64,000 bases of DNA from Castor canadensis (Eukaryota > Chordata > Mammalia > Rodentia > Castoridae). Shown piece after piece: positions 1-10,835 of this stretch (position 1 is the first letter of the stretch; each line of letters opens with the position of its first letter). Made by a program: the position numbers and the translations under genes. The stretch lies in NCBI RefSeq assembly GCF_047511655.1, contig NC_133398.1:48427638-48491637 (forward strand), read 5' to 3'. A model generated the notes under the pieces. That model saw nothing but the letters and a program-made list of their open reading frames with translations, had not been told where the DNA came from and made no database searches.

Positions 1-680
1 ACAGCCAGGGGGCTTTTTCCCAGGTCAGGCATACCCTAGTCTAAGCTCAATCTTTTTAACTGCTTCTATTTTTTGATATTCTGGTCAGTATGATCACAGC
101 ACTAAAAAATATATGTGAGGCACTTCATCTATCATCTATCTTATACTGCTCCTCATGAGACTTACATTTAGCTCACCTCTTCCCTTATTCCTATGTAATC
201 ATATAGTAGTGTTTTTTTTTTTAATTTATATGTGCATACAATGTTTGGGTCATTTCTCCCCCCTTCCTCCATACCCTCCCTTACCCCCCATCCCCTCCCT
301 CTCCCTCCTACCCCGTTGATACCCCGCAGAAACTATTTTGCCCTTATCTATAATTTTGTTGAAGAAAGAGTATAAGCAATAATAGGATGGACCAGGGGTT
401 TTTGCTAGTTGAGATATGGATGTTGACTTGCATTGATTTCCTGTGCATGTGTGTTACCTTCTAAGTTAATTCTTCTCTAACTACACTTTCCTCTAATTCC
501 TGGTTCCCTTCTCCTATTGGCCTCTGTTGCTTTAAAGTACCTGCATTAGTTTCTCTGCATTGAGGGCAAAAAATGCTATCTAGTTTTTTGGGTGTCTTAC
601 CTATCCTCACCCCTCCCTTGTGTGCTCTCGCTTTTATCATGTGCTCAAAGTCCAATCCCGTTGTTGTGTTTGCCCTTGAT

Positions 681-3600
681 CTAATGTCCACATATGAGGG
701 AGAACATATGATTTTTGGTCTTTTGGGCCAGGCTAACCTCACTCATAATTATTTTTCCAGTTCCATCCATTTACCTGTGAATGATAACATTTCTTTCTTC
801 TTCATGGCTGCATAAAATTCCATTGTGTATAGATACCACATTTTCTTAATCCATTCGTCGGTGGTGGGGCATCTTGACTGTTTCCATAACGTGGCTACTG
901 TGAATAGTGCCGAAATAAACATGGGTGTGCAGGTGCCTCTGGAGTAACCTGTGTCACAGTCTTTTGGGTTTATCCCCAAGAGTGATATTGCTGGATCTTA
1001 TGGCAGATCTATGTTTAGATTTTTAAGTAGCCTCCAAATTGTTTTCCAGAGTGGTTGTACTAGTTTACATTCTCACCAACAGTGTAAGAGGGTTCCTTTT
1101 TCCCCGCATCCTCGTCAACACCTGTTGTTGGTGGTGTTGCTGATGATGGCTATTCTAACAGGGGTGAGGTAGAATCTTAGTGTGTTTTTAATTTGCATTT
1201 CCTTTATTGCTAGAGATGGTGAGCATTTTTTCTTGTGTTTTTTGGTTATTTGAATTTCTTCTTTTGAGAAAGTTCTGTTTAGTTCACTTGCCCATTTCTT
1301 TATTGGTTCATTAGTTTTGGGAGAATTTAGTTTTTTTTAAGTTCCCTATATATTCTGGTTATCAGTCCTTTGTCTGATGTATAGTTGGCAAATATTTTCT
1401 CCCACTCTGTGGGTGTTTTCTTCAGTTTAGAGACCACTTCTTTTGATGAACAGAAGCTTTTTAGCTTTATGAGGTCCCATTTATCTATGTTATCTTTTAG
1501 TTGCTGTGCTGCTGGGGTTTCATTGAGAAAGTTCTTACCTATACCTACTAACTCCAGAGTATTTCCTACTCTTTCTTGTTTCAACTTAAGAGTTTGGGGT
1601 CTGATATTAAGATCCTTGTCCATTTTGAATTAATCTTGGTATAGGGTGATATACATGGATCTAGTTTCAGTTTTGTGCAGACTGCTAACCAGTTTTCCCA
1701 GCAGTTTTTGTTGAAGAGGCTGCTATTTCTCCATCGTATATTTTTAGGTCCTTTGTCAAATACAAGTTGGTTATAGTTGTGTGGCTTCATATCTGGATCC
1801 TCTATTCTGTTCCACTGGTCTTCATGTCTGTTTTTGTGCCAGTACCATGCTGTTTTTATTGTTATTGCTTTGTAATATAGTTTGAAGTCAGGTATTGTGA
1901 TAGCTCCTGCATTGTTCTTTTGACTGAGTATTGCCTTGGCTATTCGCGGTCTCTTGTGTTTCCGTATAAATTTAAAGGTAGATTTTTCAATCTCTTTAAT
2001 GAATGTCATTGGAATTTTGATGGGAATTGCATTAAACATGTAGATTCCTTTTGGGAGTATTGACATTTTTACTATGTTGATTCTACCAATCCATGAGCAT
2101 GGGAGATCTCTTCACTTTCTATAGTCTTCCTCAATCTCTTTCTTCAGAAGTGTATAGTTTTCCTTGTAGAGGTCTTTTACATCTTTTGTTAGGTTTACAC
2201 CTAGGTATTTGATTTTTTTTTGAGGCTATTGTAAATGGAATTGTTTCATACATTCTTTTTCAGTTTGCTCATTATTAGTGTATAGAAATGCTAATGATTT
2301 TTCTATGTTGATTTTATATCCTGCTACCTTGCTATAGCTATTGATGATGTCTAGAAGCTCTGAGTAGAGTTTTTTGGGTCTTTAAGGTATAGGATCATGT
2401 CATCTGCAAATAGGGATATTTTACAGTTTCTTTACCTATTTGTATTCCTTTTATTCCTTCTTCTTGCCTAATTGCTCTGGCTAGGAATCCCAGTACTGTG
2501 TTGAATAGGAGTGGAGATCGTGGGCATCCTTGTCTGGTTCCTGATTTTAGACGGAATGGTTTCAGTTTTTCTCCGTTAAGTATAATGCTGGCTGTAGGTT
2601 TGTCATATATAGCTTTTATAATGTTGAGTTACTTTTCTTCTATTCCTAGTTTTCTTAGAGCTTTTATCATGAAGTGGTGCTGGATCTTATCAAAGGCTTT
2701 TTCTGCATCTATTGAGATGATCAAGTGGTTTTTGTCTTTGCTTCTGTTAATGTGGTTTATTACGTTTATTGATTTTTGTATGTTGAACCACCCCTGCATT
2801 CCTGGGATGAAGCCTACTTCATCATGGTGAATAATCTTTTTGATGTGTTGCTGAATTCGGTTTGCCATTTTTTGTTGAGGATTTTTGCATCAATGTTCAT
2901 TAAGGAGATTGGCCTATAGTTCTCCTTTTTGGAGGTGTCTTTGCCTGGTTTTGGGATAAGTGTAATACTGGCTTCATAAAATGTGTTTGGCAGTTTTCCT
3001 TCCCTTTCTATTTCATGAAACAGTTTAAGGAGGGTTGGTATCAGTTCTTCTTTAAAGGTCTGATAGAATTCAGCAGAGAATCCATCAGGTTCTGGACTTT
3101 TCTTTTTAGGGAGACTCTTGATTGCTGCTTCAATTTCATTTTGTGTTATAGGTCTATTCAGGTGATTAATTTCCTCTTGGTTCAGTTTTGGATGATCATA
3201 TGTGTCTAGAAATCTGTCCATTTTTTTAAGATTTTCAAATTTATTTGAATATAGGTTCTCAAAGTAGTCTCTGATGATTTCTTGGACTTCCATGGTGTTT
3301 GTTGTTATCTCCCCTTTTGCATTCCTGATTCTACTAATTTGGGTTTTTTCTCTCCTCATTTTAGTCAGGATTGCCAGGGGTCTATCGATCTTGTTTATTT
3401 TTTCAAAGAACCAACTTTTTGTTTCATTAATTCTTTGTATGTTTTTTTTGGTTTCTATTTCGTTGATTTCAGCTCTTATTTTTATTATTTCTCTCCTTCT
3501 ATTTGTTTTGGGATTTGCTTGTTCTTGTTTTTTTAGGAGTTTGAAGTGTATCATTAGGTCATTGATTTGGGATCTTTCAGTCTTTTTAATATATGCACTC

Positions 3601-4502
3601 ATGGCTATAAACTTTCCTCTCAGGACTGCCTTTGCTGGGTCCCATAGGTTCTGGTAGGTTGTGTTTACATTTTCACTGACTTCCAGGATATTTTTAATTT
3701 CCTCTTTTATTTCAACAATGATCTATTCTTCATTAAGTAATGAGTTATTTAGTTTCCAGGTGTTTGCATGTTTTTTGTCTTTACTTTTGTTGTTGAGTTT
3801 TACTTGTACTGCATTGTGATCAGATAGTATGCACGGTATAATTTCTATTTTCTTGTATATTCTGAGACTTGCTTTGTGCCATAGGATATGATCTATTTTG
3901 GAGAAGGTTCCATGGGCAACTGAGAAGAATGTATATTGTGTAGAAGTTGGATGAAATGTTGTGTAGACATCAACTAGGTCCACTTGATCTATTGCATATT
4001 TTAGATCTTGGATTTCTTTATTGAGTTTTTGTTTGGATGACCTATCTATTGATGCTAATGGGGTGTTAAATTCTCCCACAACCACTGTGTTGGCGTTTAT
4101 ATATGCTTTTAGGTCTTTCAGGGTATGTTTGATGAAATTGGGTGCATTGACATTGCGTGCATACAGGTTGATAATTATTATTTCCTTTTGGTCTATTTCC
4201 CCTTTTATTAGTATGGAATGTCCTTTATCTCGTTTGATCAATGTAGGTTTGAAGTCTACTTTGTCAGAGATAAGTATTGCTACTCCTGCCTGTTTTCGGG
4301 GGCCATTGGCTTGGTAAATCTTCTTCCAGCCTTTCATCCTAATCCTATGCTTATATCTGTCAGTGAGATGGGTCTCCTATAAGCAACAAATTGTTGGATC
4401 TTCCTTTTTAATCCATTTCGTCAAGCGGTGCCTTTTGATGGGTGAATTAAGTCCGTTAACATTAAGCATTAGTACTGATAGGTATGTGGTGATTCCTGTC
4501 AT
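681..4502 (-). pseudogene. L1 ORF2 (endonuclease + reverse transcriptase), multiply broken
   Basis: ORF2p nicks target DNA and primes reverse transcription there. From the ATG at 4502 to the TAG at 683-681 the span is 3,822 bp (1,274 codons), the usual L1 ORF2 length. The endonuclease domain (about 4502-3723) shows LNVNGLNSP, SKIDHILWHK and SDHNAVQV. An early TAG replaces the Gln codon just before ETHL, and the usual GDFN reads GEFN (catalytic Asp to Glu). The reverse transcriptase follows: LIPKPGKD and NYRPISLMN (in 3602-2814), [11 protein letters not shown] (2868-2629) and the FADD catalytic motif at about 2396-2421. C-terminal segments lie at 2066-1581, 1623-1327 and 979-749. The frame switches at least four times, so no full protein can be made. 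Confidence 0.92.
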
Positions 4503-4552
4503 TTAGTTGTCTTAGTTGTTTAAAGGTTTGATTGTGTGTACCTAAGTTGAGG

Positions 4553-5740
4553 TTACTCTCTACTGTCTTGCTTTTTCTTTTCCTGTGGTTTGGTGCTGCC
4601 TGTCTTTTCATGGTTAAGTTGGGTTTCACTTTCTGTGTGCAGAGTCCCTTGCAGAATCTTTTGTAGTGGTGGCTTTGTGGTCTCATATTGTTTTAGTTTC
4701 TGCTTATCATGGAAGACTTTTATTGCTCCATCTATTTTGAATGATAGCTTTGCTGGGTAGAGTATGCTGGGGTTGAAGTTATTTTCATTCAGTGCCCGGA
4801 AGATCTCACCCCATGCTCTTCTTGCTTTTAATGTTTCTGTTGAGAAGTCTGCTGTGATTTTGATGGGTTTACCTTTGTATGTTACTTGTTTTTTCTCTCT
4901 TACAGCCTTCAATATTCTTTCCTTAGTTTCTGAACTTGTTGTTTTAATGATGATCTGTTGTGGGGTAGTTCTATTTTTGTGTGGTTTGTTTGGTGTCCTG
5001 GAGGCCTCTTGCATCTTTCTCTAGATTTGGGAAATTTTCCATTATTATTTTGTTGACTATTTTATGCATTCCCTTCGCTTGCACCTCTTCTCCTTCTTCA
5101 ATGCCCATGATTCTCACGTTTAGTCTTTTGATGGTCTCGGTGAGTTCTTGCATTTTCTTTTCACCGGTCTTGAGTTGTTTAATTAATAGTTCTTCGATTT
5201 TTCTTTTAATTACCATTTCATCTTCAAGTTCTGAGATTCTGTCTTCTGTTTGTTCTATTCTGCTGGATTGGGCTTCCGTTTTGTTTTGCAGTTCTGTTTC
5301 ATTCTTTTTTTCTGAGGTTTTCCATATCCTGGGTGGTTTCCTCTTTAATGTTGTCTATTTTTGTCCTGAGTTCATTTATCCATTTATTCATCGTGTTCTC
5401 TGTTTCACTTTGGTGTTTACAGTGCTTCTATGGTTTCCTTTATTTCTTCTTTTGCTTTTTCAAATTCTCTATTTTTATTGTCTTGGAATTTCTTGAGTGA
5501 CTCCTGTACATTTTGGTTGACCATATCCAGTATCATCTCTATAAAATTCTCATTGAGTATCTGTAGTATGTCATCTTTTAAATTATTCTTGTGGGCTTCA
5601 TTGGGTCCTTTTTCATAGTTTATCTTCATTTTCTTGGAGTCTGGTTCTGAGTGTCTGTTTTCTTCATTCCCCTCTGGTTCCTGTATTAATTTTTTGCTGT
5701 GGGGAAACTGGTTTCCCTGTTTTTTCTGTCTGCCCGTCAT
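4553..5740 (-). pseudogene. L1 ORF1 (RNA-binding coiled-coil protein), frameshifted
   Basis: ORF1p is the trimeric nucleic-acid chaperone that coats L1 RNA. The reading frame opens with MTGRQKKQGNQFPHSKK at 5740 and runs into a Lys/Glu-rich, heptad-like coiled coil. It ends in frame at about 5417. A second frame (5216-4971) carries the end of the coiled coil and the RRM start (RIMGIEEGEE). A third segment (5014-4553), back in the first frame, holds the rest of the RRM and the C-terminal domain (RRAWGEIFRAL, LYPAKLSF). The full span of about 396 codons is slightly long for a mammalian ORF1. The two frame changes cancel, so start and stop remain in the same phase. It sits about 50 bp upstream of ORF2, the normal L1 arrangement. 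Confidence 0.88.
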
Positions 5741-6278
5741 TGTCTTTGGTGTTGTTACTGTCCCTGTACTGTGTGGAATTAAGTATTTTCTAGCTTATAA
5801 TAATAACAATGGTAATATTTAAAATGGAAGGGTGAGCTGAGATGGAAAGCACAAAGTTAAAGAAAGGGGGAAAACAAATACACAGACAAGGAGAAAACAG
5901 GACAAGGTATCAGACAAGAAAGTTTCAAAGGTATAAACAGGGAGCGTTAGTGTACTAATTGACAGTAAACTGAACAGACATTAGAGAGACAGAGAGCGGA
6001 TTGAAAATCAAAAAGAAAAAAAGAAAAATAAGAATAAAAATAAAAAATAAGTAAATGAAAGAAATATCTCTCTATATAAAAATGCATTAAAATAAGATGA
6101 AAAATAGAAAATTAAAAAAAATACCAAAAAACCAAAAAACCTCCAAGTTCAAATGCAATGAAGTTTCAGTCTTAATATTTTGGGTGTCCATCTCAGTGTC
6201 CAATCCTGGAGATGGTGCCTCAGATGTTGTTCTGTAGTTGTCTCATCAAAGGGGACGCATAAAGTAGAACAAAACTAC

Positions 6279-6292
6279 ACACACACACACAG

Positions 6293-6334
<42 letters not shown>
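6279..6334. repeat. (CA)n microsatellite inside the L1 5' UTR
   Basis: Alternating CA, interrupted once by 'agata', lies next to the A-rich block of the L1 5' UTR. It is a simple dinucleotide repeat with no coding meaning. Confidence 0.9.
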
Positions 6335-6339
<5 letters not shown>

Positions 6340-6587
6340 GAAAAACCCCATCAAGTGTCCCAAGTTCAAATGCAATACAGTTTCAGTAAGTTTTTCAGCA
6401 TGCAGGTGTAATTCGGTTGTTCTCTCATCAAGTGTAGGGAGAAAAAGAAAAAAAGTAGTCTGGAGACAGTTCTGAGAATGGTATCTGCAGCTGTGGCTTG
6501 CCTGCTCACTGCTGTCAGCCTGCTGTTGCTGGTGGCATTATTTATGCAGATCTCTGGGGTGAGCTCAGCACTCACCTGGCCTCGCAG

Positions 6588-6990
6588 GCTTTGTTTGTTC
6601 AGAGTTCTCCTGTGCAGGAGCCTCTGCTACAAGCTTTCCCCTTTCGAAGCACACTGGGAAAGGTGACACTGCACCCGCGTTGTCAGGCCTGCATGTTTAT
6701 TTACAGTTCATGTAGGAGGTGGGTCTTCCCCCCTCTCCTGTGCAGTTTGCCTCCCACTGCCACTTTCACAAGCTTTCCTGCTCCTGATTAGTGGGCGGTG
6801 CTGCTGCTCCTGCCAGCTGCTATGTTTGTTTACAGTTCACATGTGAAGTGGGTCTTCCCTCCTCTCCTGTGGAGTTTTCCTCCCTCCGCCACTCTCACAA
6901 GCTTTCCCGCTCCTGGTTACTGGGTGCGTGCCCCCGCTCCCGCCAGAGCCTCTCCAGCCCACCTGGCTTGTTTATTTACAGTCCCAGGAA
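6588..6990 (-). repeat. Diverged tandem units within the L1 5' UTR
   Basis: The phrase 'gtttatttacag' or a close variant occurs at 6695, 6824 and 6970, and the words 'gtgggtcttcc', 'cctctcctgtg' and 'cacaagctttcc' recur in register at a spacing of about 129 bp, then 146 bp. A weaker copy starts near 6588 ('tttgtttgttcagag', 'acaagctttcc'). This resembles the monomer arrays of murine L1 promoters. Confidence 0.7.
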
Positions 6991-7437
6991 GGATTCCCTT
7001 CCCCCAGTCTTCAGCACTCAGGGCACCCCACCCTCTTTTCTGCATGTCTTTATTGTTCTTATTGCTTATTACTCAGTTTTTCTTTTTTTCCCCAGGTGGA
7101 GGTCAGTCTGTCCAGGGGGCTATGCTTCTCTGGCCCAGGCTTGTCTGTGGGAGTACCGTGGTACCACGAAGCTCAGCTGGTCCATGTCTTCCCAAGCTGT
7201 CTGGGCACGGGCGACTGGCAGCCCAGGTGCCCTCCTGGTTTCTCCATTTAATGTGAAGTGGAGATTCTCTGTGCTGGCTGGAGCTGTGGAGGGGTCAAAG
7301 TTATGCCTCTTCTCAGTGTTTGTGCCTGCAAAGTGTGTCTCCAGCGTCTCTCCAAGATTTCACTATAGGAGGCTCGCTTTCTGCTTCCTCCCTCTAGCCG
7401 CTATCTTGGAATCCTATTCCAGCCACTTTTGATGAAA

Positions 7438-7917
7438 CCTTTTTTTCTCATTTTAGCTTCCATCACCCTTCATTCCATTGTCAAGGCCTGAAATTTCACA
7501 GTGTAAACCTAAGTTTTACTTTCTTTTTCTGTAAGACTTATCTGCATTGGTTTTTGTGCAAACTAAATAGCAATATAAATATAACAATATTTATAAATAG
7601 CAAAAGAACATTCTTTCTGAGATCCAAGAAATCTGTAAAGGGTAAATAGAGGGAGAATGATTCATGAGGCATTAGGACAGAATCTGAGGCTTTTAAATTG
7701 CAGACTAATGATTTGGGCCAAGTAATTGAGGCTATGAAGTCAACAAGAAAATAGGATATTCAGCATGAGTCTGGTATAGTCAGGTGATAGGAAAGTGACA
7801 AGGTTAGGTGAAAGAAATTATTTCATGAAGAATAATGGTGGATAAAGTTGGAAAGATAGTTCAGAACCAGAGGGTTGATTATGAGCCTCAAGCCATCTGC
7901 CTCCAAAAACTGTAGCT
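7438..7917. other. Unassigned AT-rich sequence
   Basis: Unique-looking sequence follows the L1 5' end, with a short A/T-rich patch at 7560-7605. No repeat family or exon was recognised. Confidence 0.5.
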
Positions 7918-8025
7918 TTTACTTTCACCGCCTCCATGTTCTTTCCTTCCTCTTTCCCTCTCTCCCTTCATCCCCTCTTCCTTTTCCTTCTCCTCCTTCT
8001 TTTCTTTCTCTCTCTCTCTCTCACT
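7918..8025. repeat. Pyrimidine-rich (CT/CCTT) tract
   Basis: A long C+T-rich stretch ends in (TC)n at 8007-8023. It is low-complexity sequence. Confidence 0.8.
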
Positions 8026-8470
8026 CCATTTATGTCTTATGAAAGCCAATATAATTCTATTAAAAAGCTACCAGAAACTTATCTAAGAGTGCACACCTAA
8101 TCCACATCCTCCTTTATGTCTTTGTGGGATTTGATACTATTGGTTGTCATCTATGTCTTGATATGCTCATGTCCTTCACCTTACGGTATTCAATTCTTCA
8201 TGTTCTTCATGTGTTTGCTGAACATCTCAATGTGTGTAATCAATCAAAATTTTACATTTAACATGTGGAAAACTTACCATATTTCCTTTCACACAAGCTC
8301 CTGTTCTTGTTTTCCATCTTCCTTAGTTCTGTTATATCTTTAAATCAGTTGAATTCAAATCCCCATTATAACTCTTGACTCAATCTACTCTTGATTTCAA
8401 CCCTTGATGAGTCTTCATACCCAGTCAGGTACTGAGTTCTATCAATTTTCTACCTATTATTTTCTTGGCA
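8026..8470. other. Unassigned sequence
   Basis: The open frame at 8116-8343 has no recognisable domain and no splice context. I see nothing else here. Confidence 0.4.
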
Positions 8471-8960
8471 TTCATTCTACCTTCACATGCCCATGCTTAC
8501 AACCTGATAGTTCCCTCTTTTCATGTTATTTGTATTGAGGTGAAGGTCTCCTAAATATTTTCCCATGACAGTCAGTTCTCACCATAATATCAGACTGGGA
8601 TAGGTTGTCTCATACTATTTCTTGAAGGAAATTTTCAGTGGTTTCACAGCCAACCCAGGACCTAATGCTTGGCTTGGCTTGGCTGTGCAAGATCTTCCAC
8701 AATTGACTTTCCCTGAACTTTCTTCCACGATTTCCTCTGAGGCAACCTATAGTTGGATAATACTGGATTTATCCATTTTCCCCCCAACTTGATTTTCTTT
8801 GCTTCTTTTCCTTATTACTCTTTTGAACTATTGATATCTTATTTTTCACACAGGGGTTGGTTACATTTTTTGCCTATGTCACAGAGTCTTCCTTATGTAA
8901 TGGTACTTCTCTCCCTGCCACCCTACTTTCCTCCCATTGTGGTACAATAATTTGCATCTA
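8471..8960 (+). mobile_element. Possible old L2 LINE fragment
   Basis: The order of pyrimidine-rich phrases ('aagatcttccac', 'tttatccattttcc', 'agtcttcctta') recalls the 3' half of L2. Divergence is high, and no clear 3' terminal signature is present. Confidence 0.3.
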
Positions 8961-9060
8961 TTTCTTCCACTATGTATAATATATATATGTGTATATGTGT
9001 GTGTATCTACTTATGTATATATAATTTATAATATAATATATGATAATATATAATTTTCTT
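8961..9060. repeat. AT-rich / (TA)(TG)n low-complexity tract
   Basis: Runs of 'tatata' and 'tgtgtg' with 'ataatata' make up almost the whole stretch. Confidence 0.8.
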
Positions 9061-9084
9061 TTATACTACTAAAATGTTACTGAG

Positions 9085-10197
9085 GGATGTTTTAATTTAT
9101 GTGCTATAACAAAATGTGTAGAGTACATAATTAAGAAGAAATAAAAGTTTATTTTTCACAGTTCTGGGGGCTGGGAAATCCAAGAACATTCTGTTGGGAA
9201 GGTCAATGTCTGGTAAAGATTGCTTTCTGCTTTCAAGATGGTGCCTTGTCCTGCACACCCATGTTTATTGCAGTGCTATTCACAATAGCAAAGTTGTGGA
9301 AACAGCCAAGATGCCCCACTACTGATGAATGGATTAAGAAAATGTAGTATTTATACACAATGGAATTTTATGCAGCCATGAAGAAGAATGAAATCTTTTC
9401 ATTCACAAGTAAATGGATGGAACTGGAGAACATCATTCTGAGCGAGGTTAGCCTGACCCAAAAGACCAAAAATCGTATGTTCTCCCTCATATGTGGACAT
9501 TAGATCAAGGGCAAACACAACAAGGGGATTGGACTTTGATGACATGATAAAGTGAGAGCATGCAAGGGAAGTATGAGGATAGGTAGGACACCCAAAAATC
9601 TAGATAGGATTTTTTGCCCTCAATGCAGAGAAACTAATGCAGATACTTTAAAGCAACAGAGGCCAATAGGAGAAGGGAACCAGGAACTAGAGAAAAGTTT
9701 AGTTCAAGAAGAATTAATTTAGAAGGTAATGCACATGCACAGGAAATCAATGTGAGTCAACTCCCTGTATAGTTATCCTTATCTCAACTAGCAAAAACCC
9801 TTCATCTTTCCTATTACTGCTTATACTCTCTCTTCAACAAAATCAGAGATAAGGGCCAAATAGTTTCTGCCTGGTAGTGAGGGGGTAGGGGGAGAGGGAG
9901 GGGGAAGGGTACATAAGGGAGGGGGTGGGGGAAAGGGGTTGAGAAATGACCCAAACATTGTATGCACATATGAATAAAAAAAAAAAGATGGTGCCTTGTG
10001 GCTGCTTCCTTCATAGAGAATGAATGCTGTGTCTTCACATGGCAGAAGGACAGGAAGGGGCACAGATGCCCCCTCTTTTATGGAGCAGAGCCCTTATAGC
10101 CTAATCACTCCCTAAAGACCCCACCTCTTCATAGTGTGGCACTGAAAATTAACTTTCAACATGACTTTTAGAGGGCACATAACATTCAAACCATATG
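9085..10197 (-). mobile_element. MaLR-type (MLT1/MST-like) LTR, split by an L1
   Basis: Two blocks, 9085-9249 and 10000-10197, join into one LTR of about 363 bp in reverse orientation. Read on the minus strand it starts 'tatggtttgaatg', has 'cttcacatggcagaagg' in reverse, and ends near 'cagttctggggg' and 'gctataacaaaatg' in reverse. These are hallmark words of MLT1/MST LTRs. The interruption is a young L1 stub. Confidence 0.7.
9250..9984 (+). mobile_element. 5'-truncated L1 insertion (735 bp) with perfect target-site duplication
   Basis: It holds the last part of ORF2 in frame up to MFSLICGH and a TAG at 9501-9503 (one premature TAG lies inside), a 3' UTR with many G-runs (9881-9938), and an A tail at 9976-9984. 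The 15-bp flanks 'aagatggtgccttgt' at 9235-9249 and 9985-9999 are identical. Perfect flanks suggest a fairly recent insertion of the same L1 family as the full-length copy at 211-7437. Confidence 0.95.
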
Positions 10198-10319
10198 GAT
10201 TGATAAAAGAATAGCTGAACTTTTTTCCACTATCCATATTTTATTGCTATAGATTTTTAAAAATGTATTATAATGATAGGGTATTAAGGTTTTAATGTCA
10301 GAATCATTGAGCAAAGTAG

Positions 10320-10450
10320 TGATTCTATTAACCAGCTCAAATAAGTGGCTGAACCTCTGGAACTTCTGTACAATGGGATAATGACATTTGCACCTCAATT
10401 CTCTGAGAATCTGTGAGTTATTACTATATAAGTACTTTACAAACTTGCAG
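10320..10450 (+). mobile_element. MIR SINE fragment
   Basis: It shows the MIR order 'ctgaacctct', 'gtacaatgggataatgaca' and 'taagtactttacaaa', the usual core of this ancient tRNA-derived SINE. Confidence 0.55.
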
Positions 10451-10774
10451 GATTCTTTCTTTAAAGAAAGAAGTCTATTTTCCCTGAAACTTTTAGTCAA
10501 ACATCTTAAGTGCTTAGAACCACTGAGGCAGGACCAGAAATTCCCAAATGTCCCAGTGTCACTTTCCAACCCAGGTAAGTTCCTGGGTCATTTAATCGGG
10601 AGGTGTGATAGATCTTTTCAGTGTCATTTGGGAAAGAGCCTAGAGAATGCCTTCATTCAATCTGGATGGTCCCCTGTCTACCAGAGTGTTTTCCGCATAG
10701 AAGCGAAGAACCATAGTAACAGAAGTACATGGAGTAGCCTTTGGAGCTTAGGAGAGAATCTTTACTTGCCATTT
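10451..10774. other. Unassigned sequence
   Basis: Overlapping frames on both strands (10186-10569 minus, 10388-10777 plus) are open but lack any recognised domain. They look like chance frames. Confidence 0.4.
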
Positions 10775-10835
10775 TAAAGCATGAAAAATAGAATAATACC
10801 TGTTTTACATAATTGTTAAGATTAAATGAGGCCAT
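10775..10835 (+). mobile_element. Short MIR-like fragment
   Basis: 'aataatacctgttttacataattgttaagattaaatgaggcc' (split here for length: 'aataatacctg' then 'gttaagattaaatgagg') follows the MIR 3' core. Confidence 0.5.

Larger units (their letters stand above)
211..7437 (-). mobile_element. Full-length, inactivated LINE-1 (L1) retrotransposon
   Basis: All L1 parts are present in order on the minus strand: a 5' UTR (about 7437-5741), ORF1 (5740-4553), a roughly 50-bp spacer, ORF2 (4502-681), a 3' UTR with a G-rich tract (seen as C-runs at about 255-316) and an A tail (T run at 212-225). L1 encodes an RNA-binding protein and an endonuclease/reverse transcriptase that copy its RNA into new sites. 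Both frames are broken by stops and frameshifts, so this copy cannot move on its own. At about 7.2 kb it is near the full length of rodent L1s. I found no clear target-site duplication at the ends, so the exact 5' limit is uncertain by some tens of bases. Confidence 0.93.
5741..7437 (-). promoter_or_regulatory. L1 5' UTR / internal promoter region
   Basis: This 1.7-kb stretch lies upstream of ORF1. It includes an A-rich block (about 6000-6130), a (CA)n run (6279-6334) and GC-rich repeated units at 6588-6990. Its outer end (7400-7430) reads, on the minus strand, as an AAGAT-GCGGC motif followed by GGCTAGAGGGAGG, like the start of other mammalian L1s where YY1 binds. The YY1 core is changed (CCAT to CTAT on the plus strand). 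Promoter function is inferred from position and family. Confidence 0.7.

Noticed and set aside
2498-5822. Plus-strand hydrophobic frames across the L1
   Set aside because: They are antisense shadows of ORF1 and ORF2. The A-rich sense strand gives Phe/Leu/Ser-rich antisense translations.
6478-7432. Overlapping plus-strand frames of up to 213 codons
   Set aside because: They lie antisense to the GC-rich L1 5' UTR and have no domain; stop codons are rare there because of base composition.
211-7470. Target-site duplication for the full-length L1
   Set aside because: I compared bases left of the T run (about 190-211) with those right of the 5' end (7425-7470) and saw no match of more than a few bases.
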